Shown here piece by piece: positions 40,101 through 52,235 of a stretch of 64,000 nucleotides of DNA (its first letter is position 1; every line of letters starts with the position of its first letter). The notes beneath the pieces were generated by a model, which saw only the letters and a program-made list of their open reading frames with translations, was not told where the DNA came from and ran no database searches. The translations under genes and the position numbers were made by a program. This DNA comes from Temnopleurus reevesii (lineage: Eukaryota; Echinodermata; Echinoidea; Temnopleuroida; Temnopleuridae), in contig BQKZ01000678.1 of NCBI GenBank assembly GCA_036244855.1, forward strand, positions 1 to 64,000, given 5' to 3'.

Positions 40101-42955
40101 AACAAAATGGAGAAAAAAAAGAGAGAAGAAAATAGCTTGAACAAATTAATGGGCTTCCTATCTCCCGAGTTATAAATCCAGCCCAGTTTCTGTATGAATC
40201 ATAATGTATGCATTTCCTTAGTTTATATCTCAATCTATTAGGAGGTAGAAGAATAGTTCAACATTTGGTTAATCCCCAAAAGGCTGCCTCGTATTTCACT
40301 TTCCCCTCGTTCAAAAGTTGTCTTTGAAATTTTGCTGAGTTCTCAAAGCAAGCAGATTTTCTTGTCTTGGAGGTTTTGCATGAAACTGCCATTTTTAAGA
40401 TATGGCAACTTTCTAGAATTGTTTTACTTGTTCTAGACTCGAACCTGCCTTAATATGATCTGTTATCTGTTAATGCCAAAATGGAATTACATGTAGGTCT
40501 TTTCACATCTACCAAATTGTTCTTTGGAAGAAAGACCTTCATTAAATGAAATTTTGAATAGATACAGAATGTTGTTTTATTACAGTCGATTGCAATAGTG
40601 GGGAATTGTGAAACTTAGTGATTTGAATGTATGCAATTTAGACCTGGGTCATTGACCTCTGGGTTTGCCCAAGCCTGTTGAACCTACATGTACATGCCCA
40701 TCTATTGTACAAGCTTGCATTTTTTGTGTCCGACTGTTTTAATACAGTGGCAAGTTGGCAACTCCATTTGTACAATATGATTTCTTGCACATAAAGTTAT
40801 GCCTCCCTGCCTATATGACCTGTACATTTGGAATTTACATGCGCTGAAATGCATTGATTAAAGCCTCCCTTTTGATGGGAAATATACTTTATTTCCTTCC
40901 TAATGCGATTGCAGGAAAGATAAATTATCATTTTGTCTTGATGCCCATATCGCATGTGACTTTACAGTTTGTGCATGCATTAATGAACAGGTGCAATTTG
41001 ACTTATTTTGCATGCTTTTGAAGGTCTGTTAGGTCAATAATTCTAGAGTAGATTAATCGAGAGTAAGAAATTAAAAAAAAATCAGAAAATGGCAAAATGA
41101 TTGACTGAATATAACTTGTTGACCACCCAAATCAACATATATTCTGCTAATTTTTGTGAATTCAACTTATGTTATCATTTGACACTCTATTAATTGTAAT
41201 CAGGAACTCAAATAATGGACAGATTTCTATGCTTTGTGATTATAAAATTAAGCATAATTTCTTGTCTACAAAAATACAAATTCATAATTCATTTCAGAAT
41301 AAGAAATATGAACCAAACTTATTGTAGCTTAAAACTAAAGGTATAAGTAAGGCTAGTCTAGAAGAATATTCTGACAAACCATGAGTACACGACTTATTAT
41401 ATCTGTAGACATTAGGTTACTTGTTCTTATCATTACTAATGATGCAATATTCCCCCTTTTCCTTCTCTAAATATCAAAAAGCAAGAGACAATAGACAGAA
41501 TATGACAATGATTTATGGAGGGGATAGGAATAGAAGCAACATAAGGGTCTGGTTCCTCTGCATCCTGCAAAGAAATGTTAGATGAGGTTGGAAATTTTGA
41601 TTTATCATTCCAGTTTTTAGCATGAGATCAGGAAGATAATTGGTAACAGAACTGGTCATCAAAAATCAATGCTGCTGATCTGAGTTATAGGTTGGAGCAT
41701 GGAATGAATTTGGAAGAAAGGAGGAGTGACATTTCATTTTATTTGTGGTTCAATAAATCAGCTGTGCATTACATTATTGAAAATGGAATTCACAAGATGT
41801 TGAAGCTATACAGTTAACCTTATAAAATGTCAGTATAGAAATATAGAAGGCATAACCATGTAGGTTTTACAAGAGCCTGTGTAACTTGTTAAAATGTGTG
41901 CAACTGAATATGGTTTTAGGATGTGCTTTGTTCATACTCTAAAATCTAATGGTCATGTTTGATCACACCATGTGATTCAAATATCTGCAAATAATATCTG
42001 CACATTACATGTAGCTATGTCTACTATTTTTTTTTAAATATAAAGTGAACAAGTTCATTTTGAAGGCATTAATCTCGTTCAAAATGGTCAACAAGCTTTT
42101 TACATTTCTGGTCACATTTGATAAGTTTATTACAACACTGACAAATGACATTTAGATCTTCCCTCCAGCAAAATCCTCAATCGTACATTTGATTACATAT
42201 CTGAAGTGTTGCACTATCATTCTTTTAGCATCCAAAGGTAGTGCAATCTTTCAGTTTTTTGTTAGATTTTCTCACATAGAACTTTCTTTTCTTTTACTTG
42301 GCACTGTAGTATGTGTGATATGCACATGTAGTATCGAATATTGGGAATGAACGTCTAATATGAAGAAACCTTTTCATTTATCTACATCTTATCACTGTAG
42401 TATTCTACAATGTCTTTATTTTGCAGCAAGTCTACTCTAGAATATCATTTTACGTTTCCTATTCTTTAGTTGTATATTTCTATTTCATTCTATGCATGTG
42501 TGTATTATTTTATGTCTTGTTCAAGTTTTTAGAAAATTCAAACTTTTGTGTCAAATGTGTATGTGATTGCAAAATTAATTTATTACAAAATTGTAACCTT
42601 TCTTACCAGAAAATAATGGTAACCTTGTGATTGTAATTGTTGATCAGGAATCATTGTTTACATGTTATTGGGTGAAGTATTGAGAATCAATGGAAAATCA
42701 TGAGGAGAAAGAAAGAGCAATAAGGAAGAAAGAGCGAATGAGGAAAGTAAATGGTTTAACAGAGAGAAAGAGAGAGAGAAAGAAAGTGAGAGTCAGAAAG
42801 GAAGAGAGAGAAAAAGGTATTGAGGAAAAAGTAGAGTGGAAGAAAGAAAGAACATGTGGCCATATATTTCTTGAAAATGCAGGAGATAGAAAACTGCTGG
42901 AATCTGGTGAAAATACCAATCAATCTAAACCTTCTTTTAATTTTCTGACTTCCAG
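37142..42955 (+). other. BAZ2B: Intron 5, about 5.8 kb
   Basis: It contains a 166-bp foldback element at 38490-38655 and a purine-rich GAAA/GAGA stretch at 42696-42860 shortly before the next exon. The rest is AT-rich with no supported exon. Confidence 0.65.
38490..38655. mobile_element. Foldback MITE-like element, 166 bp
   Basis: The two halves are imperfect inverted repeats. The left half reads CAGGGGTCGATAGCTCGAAA, then GTAGCTATCCTCTTCATGC and TTCTTGCGCCACCCTC. The right half read backwards gives CTGGGGCTTATTGCTAGAAA, then TTAGCTATCCTCTTCATGC and TTCTTGCGCCATCCTC, leaving a small loop around 38565-38580. The termini resemble hAT-type CAGGGG ends, but I see no clear 8-bp target duplication, so the class is open. 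Confidence 0.7.
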
Positions 42956-43269
42956 GTGGTGCCAAGACCGGAAGGGGGCGTGGCCGAGGCAGAGGAAGGG
43001 GCAGGGGAAGAGGGCGTGGCTCTTCCCTCCTTAGTCGAAGCAGCAGCAGTACCACCACCTCCTCCACCACCAGCACTCCCAGCACCAGGGGCAGGAGAGG
43101 CAGGCCCAGAAGGGTAGACTATGCACCCCAGTACCTCTTTGGGGATCCAGCTGCACTCATGATGGGCCTCAATGGGTCACCTGTCGCAGCTACTACCAGC
43201 CTTGGATCTTCATCTCCGCTCTCGCTCCTCGGAACCAAAGATGCGGTCTCTGTCATCAAGGAATCACCG
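42956..43269 (+). CDS. BAZ2B: BAZ2-like exon 6: residues 178-282, RG repeat and AT-hook
   Basis: Acceptor CTTCCAG and donor GTAAGT; phase 1 in, 0 out. After CGAKT comes a run of eight RG dipeptides (residues 183-199), a Ser/Thr run, and RRGRPRR (224-230), a good AT-hook core (GRP flanked by basic residues), followed by VDYAPQYLFGDPAALMMGL and a Ser-rich end. AT-hooks bind the minor groove of AT DNA; RG repeats commonly bind RNA and are arginine-methylation targets. Known BAZ2 proteins carry AT-hooks mainly after the TAM domain, so this N-terminal position is unusual. The DNA of the RG run is itself G-rich. I infer that this is the same gene from phase, strand and composition. Confidence 0.85.
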
Positions 43270-43666
43270 GTAAGTCCATTTTAGATTATGCAGTTAATAG
43301 CTTGGATGCAAATTTGAATATAAGTGTGTGAGTGAATTTATATGCTCAAAGTATCTCAATTAAATTATCATAACCCATTTGCTACCTGTGTAGATGATAC
43401 TGCAAAATATTTTAAGAATCCTTGATTCAAGTACATTTGCTATGGTAAAAATTGGAATATGTATTATGAGAGAGAACAAGAACAATGATAAAACATTTCA
43501 TATTGAAATACTTTCAAAGACAAAATAACTATCAAATTCTTGTATTTCTCTGATCTTATACAGACCATTAAAACAACAGCAACAACAACAATAAAAAAAA
43601 AATAGGGAGAAACCCAGAAATAAGTATAGGAGGAACTTACTCAATTCATTTCCTTTTGTCTCACAG
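43270..43666 (+). other. BAZ2B: Intron 6
   Basis: AT-rich, with a CAACAG/CAACAA stretch at about 43564-43592 followed by poly-A. Nothing else stands out. Confidence 0.8.
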
Positions 43667-43939
43667 AGCATGGTCCTGAAAACGCCTCCCTTGTCTCTCA
43701 GCCGGGAGAAGTCCACCCCATCACCTTCCTCCAAGCACAGCAATAGCCACAGAGATCGGAGCAGCGATAGAGCGGACAGGAGCCGATTGGGTGAAGATGG
43801 AGGCCTGAGCGACTCTGATGGGAGCTTATCGGACCTGGAGGCAGGGATCCTTAGCTCTGGGAGCCATCCTGATAGCAGTAGTGGAGGATCCATCTCGGAT
43901 TCGGAGTCAGAGGATAAGGAGATGGCAGCAATAATGGAG
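43667..43939 (+). CDS. BAZ2B: BAZ2-like exon 7: residues 283-373, acidic Ser-rich segment
   Basis: Acceptor TCTCACAG and donor GTAGGT; phase 0 at both ends, 91 codons. It encodes SMVLKTPPLSLSREKSTPSP, a basic Ser/Arg stretch (HRDRSSDRADRSRLG), then acidic Ser clusters (LSDSDGSLSDLEAG, SISDSESEDKEM). The SDSD/SESE clusters are typical CK2 targets and correspond in character to the acidic Ser-rich block of BAZ2B upstream of its TAM domain. Probably disordered. The intron that follows begins with many G-runs. Confidence 0.88.
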
Positions 43940-44758
43940 GTAGGTTGGATGCCTTATAAGAGAGGGAGGTAAGGGCCTGGGAGGGGATGGTAGGGGAGGT
44001 AATTGTAAGGAAGAAGGGGTAGGGAAGCATTGTGTTGGGGTGCGTGGGGGGTGTTATGGGTTTGTGATGGATTGGGATGTGTAGCGAGGGGGAGGGTTGC
44101 TGAGAGTTGGGTGAGCTGTTTTTTGCTTGTTGACTTTCCTTGTATACTGCCATGCATTATTGATTTAAACCGATAGATTAGTTGTGGGAGAGATGGTGCT
44201 TCAGGTATTTAACTACTTTGTGAGCTGGAGTAAAATTATTACCACAATTCCTTTTTTAATAGCAAATTAGAGCATGTTTATAGTTTGTTTGATTAAAATT
44301 GATCAAGAAATGGCTTAATTATCGCAAAATAAAAAATGATGCTACGGTCGTTCTCCCCAGCACAACATGCTTCATGTACAAAATGAACGCAAACTCACAC
44401 ACCGCAGACAATACCACCAATCACTCCGCCCATTCCGGGCCGACGCTCCCCCGTGTGAAAGCCCTTAGCACACCGTAGGAATAATGGCTGATTGGCGTTT
44501 TCGACGTAAAATACACCAGAATACGTGAAACAATTTTTTCTGAGTTTCGTACACAGTTATATTTATGCATGTAAAGCAACTTGTGAATAAATCAGCTCGT
44601 TTCAAATCACTTCCTGCATCCCGACTATTACAAATCTCTACCTTTAAAGACCACATCTTTCAAAATGATTTTGAAAAAACTAAACTTTAGTTCATCTTTG
44701 CTTAACAACCTCCACGAATAATGATTTCCATATTATCTCTTCATTATTTTTCCTCCAG
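43940..44758 (+). other. BAZ2B: Intron 7
   Basis: The first 180 bases (43955-44120) hold about fifteen runs of three or more G, the kind of intronic G-run that binds hnRNP F/H and aids 5' splice-site choice. A patch at 44340-44500 has CCAAT (44417-44421), CCGCCC (44426-44431) and ATTGG (44491-44495) in GC-richer DNA and looks promoter-like. Confidence 0.6.
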
Positions 44759-44854
44759 ACAAAGAAGCAGCTTGAGGCAAAGAAAAAGGCACTTCTTCAG
44801 CAACAAGAGCAGTTGAAGAAACAACAACACAAAGCACAAATCAAGAAACATAAG
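44759..44854 (+). CDS. BAZ2B: BAZ2-like exon 8: residues 374-405, coiled coil
   Basis: Acceptor TTTTTCCTCCAG and donor GTTGGT (weak); 32 codons, phase 0 at both ends. It encodes TKKQLEAKKKALLQQQEQLK followed by KQQHKAQIKKHK, a Lys/Gln-rich amphipathic helix with Leu at spacings suited to a coiled coil. It continues in exon 10, with or without exon 9 between. Confidence 0.85.
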
Positions 44855-47626
44855 GTTGGTGCATTTATTCCATCCGTTTAATCTTTGCTGTATCATCTAA
44901 GCAATTACTTTCTTGTATAGTCTAAGCAATTAGTTTTGTTTTACAAAATGATCAGTTATATAATTCAGTTAATTTTCTATGTAACATTTTTGATCATCCA
45001 AAACTCTGGTCACATTGCTATAGAATAATATATTTTTTCTTGACAGTACACTTTAAAAAAAAAAGCTTAAGTAAACACATGAAATTTTTTGTCATCATAC
45101 AAAAGGAACATACAAATGATATCAATTGACATAATTCCCAATTATTATGTCTCATATTGCCCTCTTCTTTGAAAATTAAAAATTTCTGTAATACTCATAA
45201 CACGTCTTGTCATGCATCAGTTGAAAAATTATCAGATATAGACGAAAAAGGCCCACTTAATTTTCATGATAGTGTGTGGATCCCTTCAAAATATTTTTCG
45301 ATGCCATGTTTACACAAGTGCATCCATATGGTATGTTCGAGTCATTAGTTCCCTTTTTTGTTTGTCTATTGTTATGCAAACCTGACCTATAACCTGAATA
45401 ATTTGCCACTTTTGCAATATGTTCAATATGATCATATAACTAAGACTTCCTGTTTTGACTCTGTGTGAATATAATTGGCAGGGGAAATCATTAAAAATTG
45501 AGTAATGAGGCAGTATTTTTTAACGAAAAGTCACCAAACCACAGAATAGTAAGCATAAACATATTCATTCTCCACCGATTTTATAGCAAAACTGCACCTA
45601 TTCAACTGAAAGTAAATGATTTTATCAACAATAGGGAAACTCATTAGACTGTTATATGAAAATAGATAATAATCTATATTTCAGATCAATCTTTCATAAA
45701 TAACAGCTCATGAAACATTCAACTGTGTTGAGACACTTATATTTGATGGCATTTTACTCTTGAAATGTTGATTTCTTGTGAAATACTGATAATTGATTAA
45801 GATTAAAATGGTCTTGAAAATGCATTATATTATTACTCTACCATCCCTTTTCATTGGACCATTTTGGGGAACTTCACCATCTGAAGAAACAATTTTCAAT
45901 ACATGATTACAGAAAGCTCTTCATTTGCAAATATAAAATTGCTATGATTGATAGCAAAGATTTTAAACGATCCAAAAAATATCTGTCATAGTTTTCCGGT
46001 CATATTCCGATCCGATAACAGGTGTAGATGTGCTTGGAAAAATCAAACTAAATGTTTGCTCATGAAAAGGATAACAAACACGGTTCCTATCTCGCTATAG
46101 CTTTAGTATTTGGGGCTAAGGGATGAAAATTAATTAGGAAGTATGAATGAATCATGGCAGTGGTTAAAACGAATCACAAGACTGTAATTTACTCGGAAAG
46201 AGAGAATGGTTTTAGTTGAAAAAGATACAAGCCAGGTATTCCCAGTCCTAACCATGCAGTAATGTTTGGCACAAAGAGGGTTGGGAAATCAAGCTTAAAT
46301 ATAAAGGGAGAAATACAATCCTGATGCACAAGTTTGCTTTACTTATTGAATTAGTGTATCCCTTCCATAGCAAAATGCTGGATTTTTATGATAAAAGTTG
46401 AGTGAGCTTTCTTTCGTTTTTGATGAAAACAGATATATGAACCTTACGTTTCTGTAAACAGTCTTCTTATAGGCATTTTCTTCAAATCAGCTTAGGGGAG
46501 GATTCATACAGTTTGACATGTTGAATTTTATGCCCAATAGTCTACCCAAACTGGTTTTTAAAAAATCTAAAAAGAAGTCCCAAAATGGATATCCATGATG
46601 TAACATGTAGGTCTATAGCTTGATGTGCCGAGAAATAATTGGGCTTGAGAAATGGCCCCTAACATTGAGTCACATAAAATCTGTTATGTAGCTTTGTGAA
46701 TCCATCCATATAGCCCAGTGGGAATATATGGTATGGTGTGATAATGCTGTATATTTCACTTTTCCATCTTTGATGTATTGCACCAGAAAAGTAGATGTTA
46801 AATACCTGATGTTTCAAAGCGCGATCATGTTGCATTCTGTAAGAGCAAAGGTCATGAACCTGCTGAGCATGATCTCAATCTATAATTTGTTGAATATAAA
46901 GCAGGTATTGTGTCCCATCTATAGAAACTATGACAACATTATCTTCACACTACCTTAATATTCATAGACTGTCAATATTTCTCAATATTTTTTCTGTCAT
47001 CTATGTGGAGGGCCTATTTAATTGTTTCATTATTGTTGATAAGATCTATGAATATTTGTTCGTTAATAGTATTCATGTATTCTGTACTTGTTTTTGTTCT
47101 TCTGAACTAAAATTTCAAAGACATCATTTGCTTCCATTATAAGATTTTGGTGGGATTAGCAAAAGAATTGAACTTTTATTAGCTACATTTCTTTTTTCTT
47201 TTTTCTTTTTTTACCAATATTTCATTTTTTATGTTTTTAATGTCAATCCAAATATCTCTATACTTGTAAAGCTCTATGAAATTATCAGGGGCTAAAACCA
47301 AGGGGAGTTATCCTAATTCACGAGATCCTCCATAAGACTGCTCAATCTGCTTCAATAAACAAAAATCTTCATCGGCTTTGTTTGTTCGTTTGTTTGTTTG
47401 TTGTAGTTTTAATGATACTTAATTGAAGACAAGTCTGATTCGTCTGAGGGGTGCTACAAACTAAACATCAAATAATTTTGCTATCCTATAATAATGGGCC
47501 TCGTGGGAAATATTTGTTGTTGTATCATCGTAGCCATCTGTAATTCCCAGTTTATTTCAGTTTATGGTCACTCTTTTAGATTAGCCAATTAAATTTGATA
47601 TCTAACCCCGTCTAACCCCCTGTCAG
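44855..47626 (+). other. BAZ2B: Intron 8
   Basis: AT-rich with a (TTTG)n run at 47377-47402. No exon or mobile element that I can support. The intron ends in a C-rich acceptor tract (ACCCCCTGTCAG). Confidence 0.7.
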
Positions 47627-47662
47627 GATGGAGAAGAGGGAAGTGATTCTGAAACATCAGAG
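47627..47662 (+). CDS. BAZ2B: BAZ2-like exon 9: 36-base acidic microexon, residues 406-417
   Basis: Thirty-six bases between a good acceptor (CCCCCTGTCAG) and a weak donor (GTGATT), phase 0 at both ends. It encodes DGEEGSDSETSE. Acidic Ser residues are typical of this part of BAZ2 proteins, and composition plus phase make coding likely. Skipping it would fuse exons 8 and 10 into one uninterrupted basic helix, so it is a good candidate for regulated inclusion. Confidence 0.75.
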
Positions 47663-50600
47663 GTGATTTTGTTGTTTGTGTTTTGTGAAAGTATCGCCAA
47701 TAGAAGCAAGATGTAGAGAACAGAATAATGCTCTGTGTTTTTGTGCATGAAAGTTTGTGAAAATCGTTTGATGACTTGTGTGTATTTGTCTTGTTCTGTA
47801 TATGTTGTAGATTTAGAAGCACAAATTTTACATATTTGTTATGCTTATTATTTTTTTTATTCATGTGATTATTTTTTTACTCATTGAGACATACATATCT
47901 CTTTTTTTTCATGGGGGTAGGGGGGGGGCTGTATGCCAAAATATTGAAGTTCAGAAATATGACTTTAATACAAAGAGAAAATAATTCCAATATTAACTTT
48001 TGAAAGGAATTAAATACTGGGATTAAACGCAATGGAATATTTCAGTGTTTAGTTTGCTTCAAGTCTCAATTTGATCCATGATACAAATTAGATGATTCAC
48101 AAGATCCTGAAAATGTTTTATTCCTAATCACAAAAGTACACATGTGTTTTAAAAGAATTACACACCAACAAGGAAAAATACATAAGATTGCATATAATTG
48201 CAACATTCGATTAAATTTCAAGGGGAACAGCTTTCTCTTGCTCTCTCCCTTTTTTACAACCATCATAAAATCTACCAGCTTTAGATGTTCAATTTATATC
48301 AATGTTGTATTTATGTAAACACAGGGATTTGTAGAGACCTATTACCATGGCAATGACATCGCTTTACGTCTATTAATCACGACTGAACTAGCATTACTTT
48401 GCAATATTCATAATGGTGAAATGCTATCCTTCATTACAAGTGATATTTCTCTAAAGCCCTATCCTACTCCGGCTTGTCGATAAAACACAGAGTTTTCCAG
48501 AGAACGTTGGAAGCTCATACATTGAGATTGCTTCGAGGCGATTCTCATCAAAAGAAAATTGGAAAATGAAAGTGATGCTTGATATCACATTACATATAGT
48601 CATTAAATGAAGAATGAATGCCCAAATGCACCTTAGAGAATCGATCCTTAGTCTTCATTTCATTACTTTTCTCTCTGGGAATTGCATATTCTCAGCCTAC
48701 TATTAGGGTAAAAGTAGTTGATTCCCTTTGTTAACGCTACCTCATTAATACCACAGTTATGCCCCAAATTCAATTTACATAACGCAAGCTATTTCTCTGG
48801 GCGGGGCAGATTAATAAACAATTGTGCAAATCAATTGCGCTACATACCTAAACATAATAAGTTGCATTGCAAAATGTATATATTGAAGTTGCAATATATG
48901 TAACTTAATAATATAGCAATTTGTGTGTGTGTATGGCTGACAAAAAAAATGACTATGTACTTTGTAAGTTTGATTGTGCTGAGCTCGTTGCTTTGATAGG
49001 GGAATTGAGATTCGTTCCGTTTACTCAACCCTCCATGTTTTTATGTTACAATGCAAATTGCGATGCCCTTGAGCTCCGTTCGGATACTATGATAAATGCA
49101 TGAGCAATGCTTTTCTTGTCTAACCGTTTATTGCATGCTTCTTGTTTGTCTGATTATATACTGACTTGCAGTATTGCTATGTTCTGCAATGATGTTATAT
49201 CACCGTCGTACACTGCACTATGCAAGTTGTCTGTACTTGAATAAGATTAGGCATGATCTTTCTGCCCTGTCGATGACGTCGTCGTAGCAGGCCGTCTTGT
49301 TACTTGTTTCTTCATAAATTCTGTGAAGTACTCTGTCTGGGTTATTATTTGCCAGCGTTGAAAGAAAGAGAAAAGTGAATTCATACCTACATTATGATTT
49401 TTGTTCATATTTATTCTACTGGCTCTTCAAAATACCGTGTTGTATTGGTTTGGAATATTACATGACAATTACAGGGACAATAGTTCCCCTATGTTCAAGA
49501 CAGTTTCGAACATAATCATTTTCTAAATCTAACATAAAGTATGCATTCAAAATTTCTTCATATGTGAGCTATTTTTTATCAGAGGGAGAGGGAATGGTGT
49601 GATACCAAACATTCTTGAGTAATTATTTTACAGTAAATACCACAAAAGTTGGTTATTCATTTTCAGATTAATTATGTTTTGCCTGACTTGTAATTGTAAT
49701 TGTGTTTTTATAATTGTAAACTTTGCCATTATGGTTGTCCTGGCTGCGATGAAAGTATATTAAATATGGAATGAATGAATGAAAAATTTATAGAATACAA
49801 GAGGTTGATAAAATGTCAAATTAATTCTTTGTTCTGCCACATAACATTAACTTAGCCGTTTCCTACTGTATAATCACAAAAAAATTGTGTTACTTATTTG
49901 ATGTGTTGTAAAATTGTAGCCTATTCAATATGAGTATGTTGAAACAAAATAAAAGAACTGAAACTCGCAAAATTCTATTTTCCAGGGTAGAATTATAAAC
50001 CAGATTAGGAAATCCTGTTAGTATCATGAATTGTTTTGATAACAAAAGTTATGTAGCCTATAGCAATTGATCTCTAGATAATCAAATTCAAGCGTGATCT
50101 GACCTATTTTACCCACTTTTTCCTATAAAAGTTTATCACACTTCAGAGTAAATCTTTCAACCAGTTCTGTTCATTAGGATATAATGCATGGAGTTTCTGA
50201 AATAGTAACCGTAATATTCCTTATTTAATCAAATAAAAAAGTCATGGTCTTTGATTAATAAACGATAAAAAAAATACCCGGTAAACGAATTTCTATTTCT
50301 ACATAGTCAAATTTTCACTTCCTATCTTTAACTATTGTTGGTATTAAGTCTGTTCTATTATTCAAATAGCTTTTTATTACGGACATTATGAGAAGGAATT
50401 ATGCAACAAGTTTATTTCTTATATACATTACACCATCCCTTTCCATATTGTGTGTTCATTTGAAAGGTGTTACTGAACATATTAGGACTGTACATGTATT
50501 TTAAATGTTTACATTCAGTTATGTTGTAGTAAGAACAGAACGTCTTTAGTATCATGTATTTGCCATGTTGGAAGACACGTTATAAGCCCATCTGTGTCGG

Positions 50601-51869
50601 CCTGTGTCAATTCATTTTTTCATTGTCTTGTGCATGGTCTCTCATTGCAATTGTCCTCAGAATGGCTGACTCTTATGTTACATGAACCATCAGTGTGTTT
50701 GTGAAGTTCCCTTTATCTCAACGAATCAAGGATATACCAAAGATTAAAATCATTTTAACATTGACTTTAAAGCAATATTTTTATCCAGTCGATACGAATT
50801 TCGATACAATTTCAATGATTGTCATTTGAAGTTATATACATTTGTCTACAGATCTGATAAGTGATAAGGCATATTTGATATGCAAAATGCTTATCAATTA
50901 GAAATTTATCATATGTAGGCTAAGTACTCTAACAAATATGCTGCCTTGAAATGTTAACAGCACAATATATTTTGTAACAACATAAAGACCCCATGATATA
51001 TGGGGAGATATAGGATGTAGTAGATTTAATTTGATTACTGTCAACCAAAGGTCTGAATAGATAGATAAATATGTTCATTTTATCATTGTATGCAAATGGA
51101 GATAAAGACAGTTTTACTTCTTTGTGTATTTTATAACTTCCCCAGTATTCATGTTGAAGCCAAAATGCATTTCCTCCATGCATGGACGACTGATTGAATT
51201 AGACAGATATGTATATAATGTTTATGTGTTGAATGAACCAATAGATACACTGTATTGACTTAATATATGTATTGTGTAGAGAGAAAACAGTGACTTGTAA
51301 TTTGTATTTTAGGTATATAGATGTAAAGAGATTGTGTTAGATTGGGTATCCATGGTTTTGCATGGTTGTGTGAAAAGAGAATGGTCGCATAGAAGTGACA
51401 AAGCTATTTAGAGCCCCCCCCCCCTAATATGATTATCTGCCCCTCTTTGAAAAAAAATATGACCACAGTAATGAGGTATTACCCATATTCTTTCTTCCCC
51501 TTTTCTCACTGTTCTTTTCTCTAGTGATGTATTTTCTGAAATATTTTCTATTCAAATTCCATTCTGTCTTGCCCTAAATCTATTGTTTTAAAAAATAGAC
51601 TCACATTCTCTTTAACAAAAACATGCTGTCATATTTCTCAAAAGAAACACTATTCCCACACTCTACGAATGTTTTATCAGCTTCATATACTTCTATTGAA
51701 TAACTTATGTTCTTGACAATAGAGTCATCTTTAAATCAAGAAAATAGGTTAATAATAAATTGCACAAATGAGATTTACCTCCATGATATGAAAAGGATTA
51801 AAGATTTAAACCTCCAAACTCAGAAAAAAATGATGAAGTTGCAATTTCTAACATTTTCACTTTGATCAG
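47663..51869 (+). other. BAZ2B: Intron 9
   Basis: AT-rich. It contains a C11 run at 51414-51424 and a possible retroposon tail ending in (GAAT)3 at 49770-49783, which is weak. From 51240 onwards the sequence is repeated at 58807. Confidence 0.65.
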
Positions 51870-52235
51870 GAGCGAGCAATGAAAGAGCAGCAGGCCCGTG
51901 ACCAGCAAGTTCACGAGGAGGAACAGCGTCGCCGAGTGTTGGCGCTCACTCAGCAGTTTGAACAGCAGATCAAGGCCCAACAGCAGCAACTCCGACTCCA
52001 GAAGAAGGCCCGGGCGGAGCGCCAGGCTGCCTTCCAGCGGGAGAAGGACTTACGCAGCACCGCCTCACAGGCTGCTGCTGCGGCGGCTGCTAGCGCAGCG
52101 GCGCGGATGGCAGCCCAGAAGGCGCAGACCTCTGGACCGAGTGATCTCCTAGACCAGCCACAGGACCTGAGTGTGAATAGCTCACGGAGGCATGACAAGA
52201 CCGATGAGGATAGGAGTAAAGAGAGGAAAAAGCGG
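51870..52235 (+). CDS. BAZ2B: BAZ2-like exon 10: residues 418-539, basic coiled coil and PQDLS
   Basis: Acceptor TTTGATCAG and donor GTACGT; phase 0 at both ends, 122 codons. It starts ERAMKEQQARDQQVHEEEQR and continues as an E/Q/R/K-rich coiled coil (residues 418-480), then a run of Ala, then SGPSDLLDQPQDLSVNSS and a charged tail ending RSKERKKR. PQDLS at residues 514-518 (52158-52172) fits the PxDLS motif that binds the corepressor CtBP. That would add a repressive contact to a remodelling subunit; binding is inference. The same exon occurs again at 59811 with an identical protein. Confidence 0.92.

Noticed and set aside
51950..52198. Minus-strand Ala/Cys/Trp-rich frames over exon 10 and its copy
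   Set aside because: Antisense shadows of the Ala-rich coding exon.
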